From the NCBI GenBank assembly GCA_036381215.1, contig DASVDF010000033.1:1-19887 (forward strand): DNA of 19,887 nucleotides, written 5' to 3'. Under the pieces are notes generated by a model. It made no database searches. It was not told the origin of the DNA and was given only the letters and a program-made list of their open reading frames with translations. The translations under genes and the position numbers were made by a program. Every line of letters starts with the position of its first letter. Position 1 is the stretch's first letter. Positions 1 through 6,319 of this stretch are shown here, piece after piece. This DNA comes from IDS-8 sp036381215. GTDB taxonomy: Bacteria > Pseudomonadota > Gammaproteobacteria > Steroidobacterales > Woeseiaceae.

Positions 1-371
1 CTCGCCATCAGCAGGTGCAGGTTGACCGTCAGCGTGTTCATCGCCACGACTTCCGATTCCAGCGCTCCGGTGAGGTGAGCGAGGCCGGGCGTCGCCAGGC
101 GATGATAGGGCAGCCAGGGGCGCCGGGCCCGGAAGTGACCGTCGACGGCGAGGTTCGCCCAATCCTCGAGCTCCTCCTGCACGTAACGCGCTGCGAGCTT
201 CGGCTGCAGGCCGAGCGAGTTGCCGCACAAGTAGACCGGCTCCTGGCCGTCGCCGGGCGGCGGGAAATTGAATTCCTCGCGGAACGCGCGCAGCGGATCA
301 CGCTCGTCCATGGCCCGCGCGAAGTCGAGTCCGGGCTCGAAGTCGCGGCAGCCGGCCAGCTCCCCGCTCAC
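1..371 (-). CDS. kynU: Kynureninase, N-terminal part (cut by window edge)
   Basis: Kynureninase is a PLP enzyme that cleaves kynurenine or 3-hydroxykynurenine to (3-hydroxy)anthranilate plus alanine. Only about the first 124 residues lie in the window. They contain the family's N-terminal block: MDERDPLRAF near residue 21, the substrate-loop sequence VYLCGNSLGLQPK, then EDWANLAVDGHF and PWLPYHR. The PLP lysine would lie beyond the edge. The frame opens with a GTG at 371 that overlaps the TGA of the upstream decarboxylase by 4 bases (GTGA), which suggests translational coupling. An in-frame ATG at 311 (MDERDP) is the alternative start and fits family N-termini better. It is the last visible gene of the kynurenine operon and supplies 3-hydroxyanthranilate to the dioxygenase encoded upstream. 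Function is secure; the start is uncertain. Confidence 0.9.
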   Translation of the reverse strand, partial: MSGELAGCRDFEPGLDFARAMDERDPLRAFREEFNFPPPGDGQEPVYLCGNSLGLQPKLAARYVQEELEDWANLAVDGHFRARRPWLPYHRLATPGLAHLTGALESEVVAMNTLTVNLHLLMA

Positions 372-1375
372 GCGTAAGCGCTCCGCGGCAAATCCAGCCA
401 GCGCAGGGCGGCGCCGGCGAGGAGCGCGTCCGCGGTTGCGGCGTCGAGGCCCATCGTTTCGATCATCCTGCCGGGTTCGTGCTCGCCGAGCGGGAACGGG
501 TAATCGCTGCCGAGCGCGATGCACTCGGCGCCCATGAGCTCGATCATGTAGCGCAGCATCGCGGGCTCGTGCACCAGCGAGTCGACCCAGAAGCGGCCGA
601 GGTACTCGCGCGGATTGCGTTCGTTGCGGGTCGCGACGATGTCCGGACGCACGTTGAAGCCGTGCTCGACGCGGCCGACGAGCCCGGGAAACGCGCCGCC
701 GCCGTGCGCGAAGGCAACGCGCAGGCCGGGCAACCGCTCGAACACGCCGCCGAAGATGAGCGAGCAGATGGACAGCGCCGTCTCCGTGGGCATGCCGACC
801 AGCCACGGCAGCCAGTAGAGTCCCATGCGCTCGCGGCCGAGCATCTGCCACGGGTGCACGAACACCGCGGCGCCGAGCTCGGCGGCGGCTTCGAGCACCG
901 GGAAGACGCGCTCGTCGTCCAGGTTCCAGCCGTTCACGTGCGTGCCGATCTCCACGCCGGCCAGGCCGAGCGAGCGCTTGCAGCGCTCGAGCTCGCGCAC
1001 GGCGAGGTCCGCATCCTGCATCGGCAGGGTGCCGAGCCCGATGAAACGGCGCGGGTGACCGGCGACGACGCCGGCGATGTGGTCGTTCAGCAGGCGCGCG
1101 AGATCGGCGGTGTCCGCGGGCTTCGCCCAGTAGCTGAACATGACGGGGACGGTCGAAAGCACCTGCACGTCGACACCGCACGCGTCGCAGTCGCCGAGGC
1201 GCACGGAAGGCTCCCAGCAGTTCGATTCGATGACGCGGAATTCCTTGCCGTCGATCAGCATGCGCGCGCAGCCGGGCCCGTGATGCTCGAGCTGCACGAA
1301 GCCGCCATAGCCGTAACGTTTGGACAGATCCGGCCAGTTCTCCGGCAGGATATGCGTGTGGATGTCGATCTTCAT
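368..1375 (-). CDS. nbaD: 2-amino-3-carboxymuconate-6-semialdehyde decarboxylase (ACMSD)
   Basis: This zinc amidohydrolase-superfamily enzyme decarboxylates ACMS, the ring-opened product of 3-hydroxyanthranilate, to 2-aminomuconate semialdehyde. That steers the pathway to full degradation instead of quinolinate/NAD. The 335-residue protein has the usual family length. Expected active-site residues are all present at the numbering I recall for human ACMSD: His6 and His8 (MKIDIHTH), His174 (VFVHPW) and Asp291 (GSDYPF) as zinc ligands, His224 (FAHGGG) as catalytic base, and Arg47 and Arg235 for the substrate carboxylates. The start is ATG at 1375. A REP-like palindrome lies in the 99-base gap to the upstream dioxygenase gene; kynU overlaps its stop. 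The family match is read from the sequence; the operon role is inferred from neighbours. Confidence 0.95.
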   Translation of the reverse strand: MKIDIHTHILPENWPDLSKRYGYGGFVQLEHHGPGCARMLIDGKEFRVIESNCWEPSVRLGDCDACGVDVQVLSTVPVMFSYWAKPADTADLARLLNDHIAGVVAGHPRRFIGLGTLPMQDADLAVRELERCKRSLGLAGVEIGTHVNGWNLDDERVFPVLEAAAELGAAVFVHPWQMLGRERMGLYWLPWLVGMPTETALSICSLIFGGVFERLPGLRVAFAHGGGAFPGLVGRVEHGFNVRPDIVATRNERNPREYLGRFWVDSLVHEPAMLRYMIELMGAECIALGSDYPFPLGEHEPGRMIETMGLDAATADALLAGAALRWLDLPRSAYA

Positions 1376-1440
1376 CGGACCGGGCTGCCGGATCCGATAG
1401 TCACGTGCGCCGACCCCCGCGGCTGCCGCATGAACTTGCC

Positions 1441-1465
1441 GTAGGAGCGCGCATTGCGCGCGACC
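1441..1465 (+). repeat. REP-like palindromic element, copy 1
   Basis: A 25-base element starting GTAGGA, followed by a GCGCGC-ATT-GCGCGC hairpin and GACC. It matches two other copies (18986-19010 and 19052-19076), differing mainly in the 3-base loop. It lies between the dioxygenase stop and the decarboxylase start, inside an otherwise tight same-strand operon, where it could stabilise or attenuate the message. No neighbouring RAYT transposase is visible. Confidence 0.75.
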
Positions 1466-1474
1466 AGAATCCCG

Positions 1475-2002
1475 TCACCGCGCTTTGTCCCGCGGCTGCG
1501 GCATGATGCTTCCGCACTTGTCACACGTCCGGTTTTCCACCGATCCGTAGAACCGCTGGAAAATCGGCGGCAGTTGCCCGACGATGTCGTCGACGTACAG
1601 GTATTCCTCGTACAGCTTGTTCTGGCAGTTGTCGCAGAACCACATGAAGCCGTCGAGCTCGTCCGGATTGCGCTTGCGCTCGATTACGAGACCGACGCTG
1701 TCCGCGTAGCGCTGCGGCGAGTGCGGCACACGCGGCGGCAGGAGCAGCATCTCGCCCGCGCGGATCGGGATGTCCACCCGCTGCCCGTCCTGGATCGTCT
1801 TCAGGAGCATCTCGCCTTCGAGCTGATAGAAGAACTCGGGACCTTCGTCATAGTGATAATCCGTGCGCGAGTTCGGCCCGCCGACCACCATCACGATGAA
1901 GTCGTTCTCGTCGAAGACCTGCTGGTTGCAGACCGGCGGCGCGAGCAGGTGCCGGTGGTCGTCGATCCACTGCCGGAAGTTGAAAGGGGTGAGGGATTGC
2001 AT
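1475..2002 (-). CDS. nbaC: 3-hydroxyanthranilate 3,4-dioxygenase
   Basis: This cupin-fold, Fe(II)-dependent extradiol dioxygenase opens 3-hydroxyanthranilate to ACMS. The 175-residue length is typical of bacterial forms. The iron ligands are His50, Glu56 and His94 (TDYHYDEGPEFFYQ and RVPHSPQR), and Arg46, Arg98 and Glu108 are placed to bind substrate. The C-terminal part keeps the rubredoxin-like second metal site as two CxxC pairs, Cys123/Cys126 and Cys160/Cys163. The open frame continues far upstream, but ATG 2002 (MQSLTPFNFRQW) gives the correct family N-terminus and sits 11 bases after the stop of the RidA gene. It is the second gene of the operon; ACMSD acts on its unstable product. Confidence 0.96.
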   Translation of the reverse strand: MQSLTPFNFRQWIDDHRHLLAPPVCNQQVFDENDFIVMVVGGPNSRTDYHYDEGPEFFYQLEGEMLLKTIQDGQRVDIPIRAGEMLLLPPRVPHSPQRYADSVGLVIERKRNPDELDGFMWFCDNCQNKLYEEYLYVDDIVGQLPPIFQRFYGSVENRTCDKCGSIMPQPRDKAR

Positions 2003-2013
2003 GGCTCCGTCCG

Positions 2014-2412
2014 TCAACGTTTCGGATTGATCTCTGCAATGCACTTCAGCTCGATCGCAATCGGGGTCGGCAGCCGCCTCACCTCGACGGTCGTGCGGCA
2101 CGGCCCGGTTTCGGCGTCGAAATACTCGCCGTAGATTCCGTTGAAAGTGGCGAAATCGCGTTCCATGTGCGTGAGAAAGACGGTGATGTCCACCACGTCC
2201 GCGAAACCCAGAGCCGCACTCTCCAGCACCGCGCGCACGTTGGCGAAGACCGCGTGGCACTGGGCAGCGAAGTCCTCCGGGATAGAGTTGCCATCGGGCG
2301 AGCGCGGGCCGATACCGGACAAAAACAGCAGGCTTCCGGCCCGGCGGGCGTGCGGGTAAGGGCCGACGGGCGGCGGTGCCGCGCTGGAAAAAATGCTTTC
2401 TCGACCGCGCAT
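2014..2412 (-). CDS. RidA-family protein, probable 2-aminomuconate deaminase
   Basis: A 132-residue RidA/YjgF/UK114-family protein. Family signatures are VGPYPHARRAGSLLFLSGIGP near the N-terminus, the central block FANVRAVLESAALGFADVVDITVFLTHM, and GPCRTTVEVRRLP carrying the conserved arginine that binds the substrate carboxylate. Generic RidA proteins hydrolyse reactive imines. Paralogues encoded with ACMSD and 3-hydroxyanthranilate dioxygenase (the NbaF/AmnD type) act as 2-aminomuconate deaminases, which best fits its position here as first gene of the operon. The ATG at 2412 follows a GGAG motif about 8 bases upstream. An aldehyde dehydrogenase for 2-aminomuconate semialdehyde is needed by the pathway but is not in the window. 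RidA membership is seen directly; the substrate is inferred. Confidence 0.85.
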   Translation of the reverse strand: MRGRESIFSSAAPPPVGPYPHARRAGSLLFLSGIGPRSPDGNSIPEDFAAQCHAVFANVRAVLESAALGFADVVDITVFLTHMERDFATFNGIYGEYFDAETGPCRTTVEVRRLPTPIAIELKCIAEINPKR

Positions 2413-2440
2413 TCGACTCCGGTGGCCTTGCGGGAAGGTT

Positions 2441-2465
2441 CAGGCACGTCAGTTTACCGTGCCTG
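2441..2465 (-). promoter_or_regulatory. Inverted repeat upstream of the kynurenine operon, candidate operator
   Basis: A perfect 8-base inverted repeat, CAGGCACG ... CGTGCCTG, separated by 9 AT-richer bases, centred about 40 bases upstream of the RidA start codon. On the minus strand it is not followed by a T-run, so it does not look like an intrinsic terminator for the cytochrome gene upstream. Position and symmetry fit a repressor/activator operator or a 5' UTR hairpin. No regulator gene is visible nearby. Confidence 0.4.
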
Positions 2466-2540
2466 CCCGCGACCGGCCATTGCGCGACGGAGGTGGTGCA
2501 TCCCCACCCGACGAGGTGGATTCTGGCCGGGGTGACCCGC

Positions 2541-3170
2541 TCAGTCGCCCGCCCAGAGCGGAATGCTTTCCCAGCCCTCGGGCAGCTCGTGCGCAATGCC
2601 CTGGTGGCAGTCGATGCAGGTTTCGCCACGTTCGCGGACGCGTTCCGGCACGTGCTTGCGGCTGGCACTGCGTCCCTGCCGCTCCAGGTCCATGTGGTCC
2701 AGCTCGTGGCAGTTGCGGCATTCGAGAGAGTCGTTGGTTTTGAGACGCTGCCACTCGTGAGTGGCCATCTCGAGCCGCAGCGCCTGGAATTTTGCGCGTG
2801 TGTCTATCGTGCCGAGCACCCAGTTCGGCAGCTCGTTCATGGTAGCACTGGCCTTGCGCAATACCTTGTCGCCCCATGCCTTGGGGACGTGGCAGTCGGG
2901 GCAGGTTGCGCGCACGCCGGTGCGGTTCGAGTAGTGGATCGTGTTCTTGTACTCGGCAAACACGTTGTCTCGCATCTCGTGACACGAGGTACAGAAAGTT
3001 TCCGTGTTGGTCAGCTCGAGCGCCGTGTTGAATCCACCCCAGAGGCCTGTTCCGACGAGCACCATCAGGTAGCCGCCGGCCGGAATCCCGAGCATCCAGC
3101 GCCGCTGCGGGATGCGCCAGAGCCTGCGCCAGAAACCGCTGCCCTCACATGGCTGCTTCTCGTTCTTCAT
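2541..3170 (-). CDS. NapC/NirT/CymA-family membrane tetraheme cytochrome c
   Basis: A 209-residue protein with a short basic cytoplasmic N-terminus, one transmembrane segment at about residues 25-45 (MLGIPAGGYLMVLVGTGLW) and a periplasmic domain with four CXXCH haem sites at residues 60, 90, 151 and 185. This is the architecture of NapC/NirT/CymA quinol dehydrogenases, which oxidise membrane quinol and pass electrons to periplasmic cytochromes. No nitrate, nitrite or TMAO reductase gene is adjacent. Instead it lies 38 bases downstream of a diheme cytochrome gene and back-to-back with mtrCAB, so a CymA-like role feeding the outer-membrane conduit is the best inference. No clear Shine-Dalgarno precedes the ATG at 3170; coupling to the upstream gene is possible. 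Naming it cymA would go beyond the evidence. Confidence 0.9.
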   Translation of the reverse strand: MKNEKQPCEGSGFWRRLWRIPQRRWMLGIPAGGYLMVLVGTGLWGGFNTALELTNTETFCTSCHEMRDNVFAEYKNTIHYSNRTGVRATCPDCHVPKAWGDKVLRKASATMNELPNWVLGTIDTRAKFQALRLEMATHEWQRLKTNDSLECRNCHELDHMDLERQGRSASRKHVPERVRERGETCIDCHQGIAHELPEGWESIPLWAGD

Positions 3171-3208
3171 GTTGTGCGGCTCGGCGGCCAGGTCAGGGCG
3201 AAGGCCGG

Positions 3209-3826
3209 TTACTGCAGGCTGCCATAAAAGTGGATGAGGTTGTCCTTGTCCTCGTCACTCAGCGCGTCGAATTTCTCGCGCATCTTGTCCTCTGCCATCT
3301 GGCGATCGCCGCTCGAAAAGTCGGCGAACACCTGCCGCAGGTAGGGCATCCATTGCCCCGCCATGATCCCGGCATCGTCCTCGGAATTGCTGGCGTTGTC
3401 CGTGTGGCACTTTTCGCAATCGCGCCGGTGCACGGCGGCGCCCGCGGCCGCTTTCGCAGGGTCGAACTCCTGCTTTGCCGGGACGAACTCCTTGTCCGAG
3501 TAGTACTGCGCGATTTCGGGAACCTGCTCTTCGCTGAGCCCCTCGGCGATCTCGCACATGCTGGTCGCAGGTCGGTCGAGGTCGCCCGCGCGATACCGGG
3601 TTTCGTGGCAAGGCCGCGCGCGGTCCTGGTACGTCAGCAGGTAGTCCTCGATGACGAACGCGGACATGCCGGCGATGGTGGGGACGTCGTCTTCTTTGCT
3701 GACGCCGCCGGTGCCATGGCACTGGTCGCATTCCTGAGCGAGCTCGGAGACGTCTGCCCGGCCGGAGGGTGAAAGCAGTGGGAGCACAAGGAGGGCCAGG
3801 CTGCCTGCGATGAAGTACCGTCTCAT
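3209..3826 (-). CDS. Diheme cytochrome c, c4-like, periplasmic
   Basis: A 205-residue protein with a signal peptide (MRRYFIAGSLALLVLPLLS, cleavage near residue 24) and two class-I cytochrome c domains: CDQCH at residue 33 and CEKCH at residue 137. Met90 in the first domain and Met157 or Met162 in the second are candidate distal haem ligands, and both domains end with the usual LSEEQVPEIAQYY / LSDEDKDNLIHFYGS helix. This is the two-domain plan of cytochrome c4. The ATG at 3826 has a GGGAG Shine-Dalgarno 7 bases upstream. It is first in the minus-strand unit with the NapC-like gene. It probably shuttles electrons across the periplasm between the quinol dehydrogenase and MtrA, the job done by STC/FccA in Shewanella; that role is inferred. 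Confidence 0.88.
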   Translation of the reverse strand: MRRYFIAGSLALLVLPLLSPSGRADVSELAQECDQCHGTGGVSKEDDVPTIAGMSAFVIEDYLLTYQDRARPCHETRYRAGDLDRPATSMCEIAEGLSEEQVPEIAQYYSDKEFVPAKQEFDPAKAAAGAAVHRRDCEKCHTDNASNSEDDAGIMAGQWMPYLRQVFADFSSGDRQMAEDKMREKFDALSDEDKDNLIHFYGSLQ

Positions 3827-3929
3827 GAGCGACTCCCGGCTACGCCGACAGGCACATTAAATACCGGTCCCCCGGTCGTCGCTTCCATAAGGAGTTCCAC
3901 GTACCCGCCGGGTTTGCGTTCTGTACGTA

Positions 3930-3959
3930 TTAATAGCAACGCGCGGGCGGCTGCATAAT
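3930..3959 (+). promoter_or_regulatory. Candidate sigma70-type promoter for mtrCAB, in divergent intergenic region
   Basis: The 199-base gap 3827-4025 separates the divergent cytochrome and mtr units and must hold both promoters. The best plus-strand match is TTAATA (3930-3935), an 18-base spacer and CATAAT (3954-3959), giving a leader of roughly 60 bases. A GAGGTGA Shine-Dalgarno at 4013-4019 precedes the mtrC ATG. The region is locally AT-richer than its surroundings. A small inverted repeat ACCGG-TCCC-CCGGT (3863-3876) lies on the side of the minus-strand gene. No FNR-, ArcA- or CRP-like site was recognised. The promoter match is moderate. Confidence 0.35.
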
Positions 3960-4025
3960 CGGCTCAGGCCAGACGCGCTCAAGTTAACGCGCCGCCTTTG
4001 TCTCGTTCGGGCGAGGTGAAGAACA

Positions 4026-6284
4026 ATGGCGATCGTGCGGGGATTCTGTACGCAACTCGCGTTCCTTGTGGGCCTGGCAGTGCTGCTCACCGCATGCACT
4101 GGCAGCGACGGTGATCCCGGTCCGGCGGGACCGGCGGGACCCGGAGGGCCGGCGGGTCCGCCCGGCCCCCCCGGGCCTTCCGGGAGCGGCGTGCCGATCA
4201 CGTCTGCCGGCAAGATCAACGTGACGATTTCCGAGGTGGAAGTGCCGGACGGCGGCGGCGCTCCCACCCTGACCTTCGTGCTGACCGACGATCTGGGGCA
4301 GGGGCTCACCGGCCTGCCGGCGGCCAACGTCGGTTTCGTGATCGCGGAGCTCACGCCGGGCAGCAACGGCGGCTCCAGCGAGTGGCAATCGTACGTGACC
4401 CGCGAGAGCGGCGGCATTCCGGACGCGCAGGCGAACACGGAATCCGGCACCGCCGGCACGTTCGAGGAAACCGGAGGGGGCGTGTACACGTACACGTTCG
4501 CGCAGGACCTGACGGATTACCCGGCCGGCCCCGAGTTCGACGCCACCAAAACGCATCGCATCGGCCTCGAGATCCGCACCTCCACGGGAGGCCTCACCGA
4601 GGAGAACATCCCGGCGGACAACGCGCCCTTCGATTTCCTGCCGACGGGCGGTGAACCCCTGTTCACGCGCCGGATCGTCGACAGCGGCACCTGCAACGCC
4701 TGCCACGACAAACTGGCGATGCACGGTGATGCGCGCTTCGACGTCGAGTACTGCGTGGCCTGCCACAATCCGTCGTCGATCGACGGCGACACCGGCAACA
4801 CCGTCAATTTCACGCGCCTGGTGCACAACATCCACTCGGCGCGCCCGGACTACTCGATCATCGGCTTCGGAGGCGAGGGGCACAACTGGGCCGACGTCGA
4901 ATTCCCGCAGGACATCCGCAACTGCCGGACCTGCCACAACGAAGACGATCCCGAAACTCCGCAGGCGAGCAACTGGCGGCTGGTGCCGAACCGCGCGGCG
5001 TGCGGCACCTGCCACTTCGACGACGGCGTCGCCGACAACGGCCACGATTTCGCGATCGAGGATGGCGTACATCCGGGCGGGTTCAATTTCACCGACGACA
5101 CACAGTGCATCGATTGCCACGGGCCGGACGGCAGCGTGACCAACGACGAGGGGCGGCTGGTACAGGTGCCGGTCGCGCACGAGGTCAGGACCCGGACCGC
5201 GGGTGAAAAATTCGCCTACAACATCCTCGAGATCAACGGGACCGGCCAGGGCGAGTTCCCGGCCGTGCGGATCTCGGTGACCGACCCGACCGAGGGTGGC
5301 CGGCCGTACGACCTGCATGCGGATGCGCCGTTCACCGAGTGTGACGGCGCCAGCCGGCTGTCGGTCAACGTCGCCTGGAGCACCGCGGACTACACCAACC
5401 GCGACAGCGGCAGCCCGCCGGCACTGCCGATCATGATGAACCCGCTCGCCGCCTGCGGGGGCACCTCGACCGACAACGGCGACGGCAGCTTCACGGTCAC
5501 GTCCACGGTGGCCATACCGGCGACGGCCACCGGTTCGGCGGCGGTGGTCATCGAAGGTCACCCGGCCGTCGATGCCGACGGTGACGGCGTCATCGACCGG
5601 ATCGCGGTCACCAGCGCGGTGGGCTATGCGCCGATTACCGACGCGGAAACACAGGCCCGCCGGCAGCCGGTCGACATCGCGAAATGCGACGACTGCCACA
5701 ACCAGCTCTCACTGCACGGCAATAACCGCACCGACAACCCCGAGGTGTGCGTGACCTGCCACAACCCGAACATGACCGATTTCGCGATGCGTACGGGCGA
5801 ACCTTGCGTGTCTGAGGTGGGTGGCGACGACCAGTCGATCGATTTCAAGCGGCTGATCCATTCCATCCATGCCTCCGGCACCATCGGCGTGCCTCTGGAC
5901 GTGTGCGGGTTCGGCAGCAGTGCCAACGTTTTCGAGGTGACCTATCCCGGACGGCTGAACAACTGCGAGGGCTGCCACCGCCCGGATACTTATTACCCCA
6001 CGGACCCGGCGTCCGTGCTGGGTTCGACCGTCGACGTGAACGACGCTGCCGACGTGACGGACGACGTGGTGATCTCGCCGAACGCGGCGGTGTGCTCGAC
6101 GTGCCACACGGAGCCTCTCGCCTTCCAGCACATGCAGCAGAACGGCGGCGACTTCGATGCGCGCAAGGCCGCCGACGGTTCGTTGATCTCGGCTTCCGTG
6201 GAAACCTGCAACGTCTGCCACAGCAAAGGGCGGATCGCGGACGTCAAGGAGATGCACGGCGTCGGCGGCTTCGAGTTCAACTAG
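4026..6284 (+). CDS. mtrC: OmcA/MtrC-family decaheme surface cytochrome with collagen-like linker
   Basis: A 752-residue outer-membrane lipoprotein predicted to be the extracellular terminus of the electron conduit. The signal peptide ends in the lipobox LTAC, with Cys24 lipidated. Residues 26-53 are nine consecutive Gly-X-Y triplets, mostly GPA and GPP. A first beta domain (about 58-205) precedes a pentaheme domain with CXXCH at 223, 243, 300, 326 and 361. A second beta domain (about 380-535) precedes the second pentaheme set at 554, 575, 647, 690 and 728. The beta-heme-beta-heme order and internal duplication (CxxCHxxLxxHG and FxxLxHxIH in both halves) match MtrC/OmcA. Non-haem cysteines at 439/477 and 594/627 could form disulfides; the CX8C pair of Shewanella MtrC was not found. 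It is the first gene of mtrCAB. Family assignment is strong; substrate (iron, manganese, electrode, partner cell) is unknown. Confidence 0.95.
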   Translation: MAIVRGFCTQLAFLVGLAVLLTACTGSDGDPGPAGPAGPGGPAGPPGPPGPSGSGVPITSAGKINVTISEVEVPDGGGAPTLTFVLTDDLGQGLTGLPAANVGFVIAELTPGSNGGSSEWQSYVTRESGGIPDAQANTESGTAGTFEETGGGVYTYTFAQDLTDYPAGPEFDATKTHRIGLEIRTSTGGLTEENIPADNAPFDFLPTGGEPLFTRRIVDSGTCNACHDKLAMHGDARFDVEYCVACHNPSSIDGDTGNTVNFTRLVHNIHSARPDYSIIGFGGEGHNWADVEFPQDIRNCRTCHNEDDPETPQASNWRLVPNRAACGTCHFDDGVADNGHDFAIEDGVHPGGFNFTDDTQCIDCHGPDGSVTNDEGRLVQVPVAHEVRTRTAGEKFAYNILEINGTGQGEFPAVRISVTDPTEGGRPYDLHADAPFTECDGASRLSVNVAWSTADYTNRDSGSPPALPIMMNPLAACGGTSTDNGDGSFTVTSTVAIPATATGSAAVVIEGHPAVDADGDGVIDRIAVTSAVGYAPITDAETQARRQPVDIAKCDDCHNQLSLHGNNRTDNPEVCVTCHNPNMTDFAMRTGEPCVSEVGGDDQSIDFKRLIHSIHASGTIGVPLDVCGFGSSANVFEVTYPGRLNNCEGCHRPDTYYPTDPASVLGSTVDVNDAADVTDDVVISPNAAVCSTCHTEPLAFQHMQQNGGDFDARKAADGSLISASVETCNVCHSKGRIADVKEMHGVGGFEFN

Positions 6285-6306
6285 GCCGGATCGGGAACGA
6301 TATGCC

Positions 6307-6312
6307 GGGGAG
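6307..6312 (+). promoter_or_regulatory. Ribosome binding site deciding the mtrA start
   Basis: GGGGAG sits 7 bases before the ATG at 6320, a better Shine-Dalgarno and spacing than the GGGA in front of the in-frame ATG at 6302. The 6320 start also gives a compact signal peptide (MTRR then a hydrophobic run). Confidence 0.55.
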
Positions 6313-6319
6313 CCTTGTC

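Noticed and set aside
1475..2668. A single 397-residue protein fusing an N-terminal extension to the dioxygenase
   Set aside because: The first 222 residues overlap the RidA gene in another frame and lack family features; ATG 2002 gives the standard dioxygenase N-terminus.
3863..3876. ACCGG-TCCC-CCGGT as a regulator site in the divergent cytochrome promoter region
   Set aside because: Five-base GC arms are expected by chance in DNA of this composition and there is no second copy.
3984..5699. 571-residue open frame antisense to mtrC
   Set aside because: It mirrors the high-GC third-position bias of mtrC, whose ten haem motifs are unmistakable. The antisense product has low complexity rich in Arg, Val and Ala and no recognisable domain.
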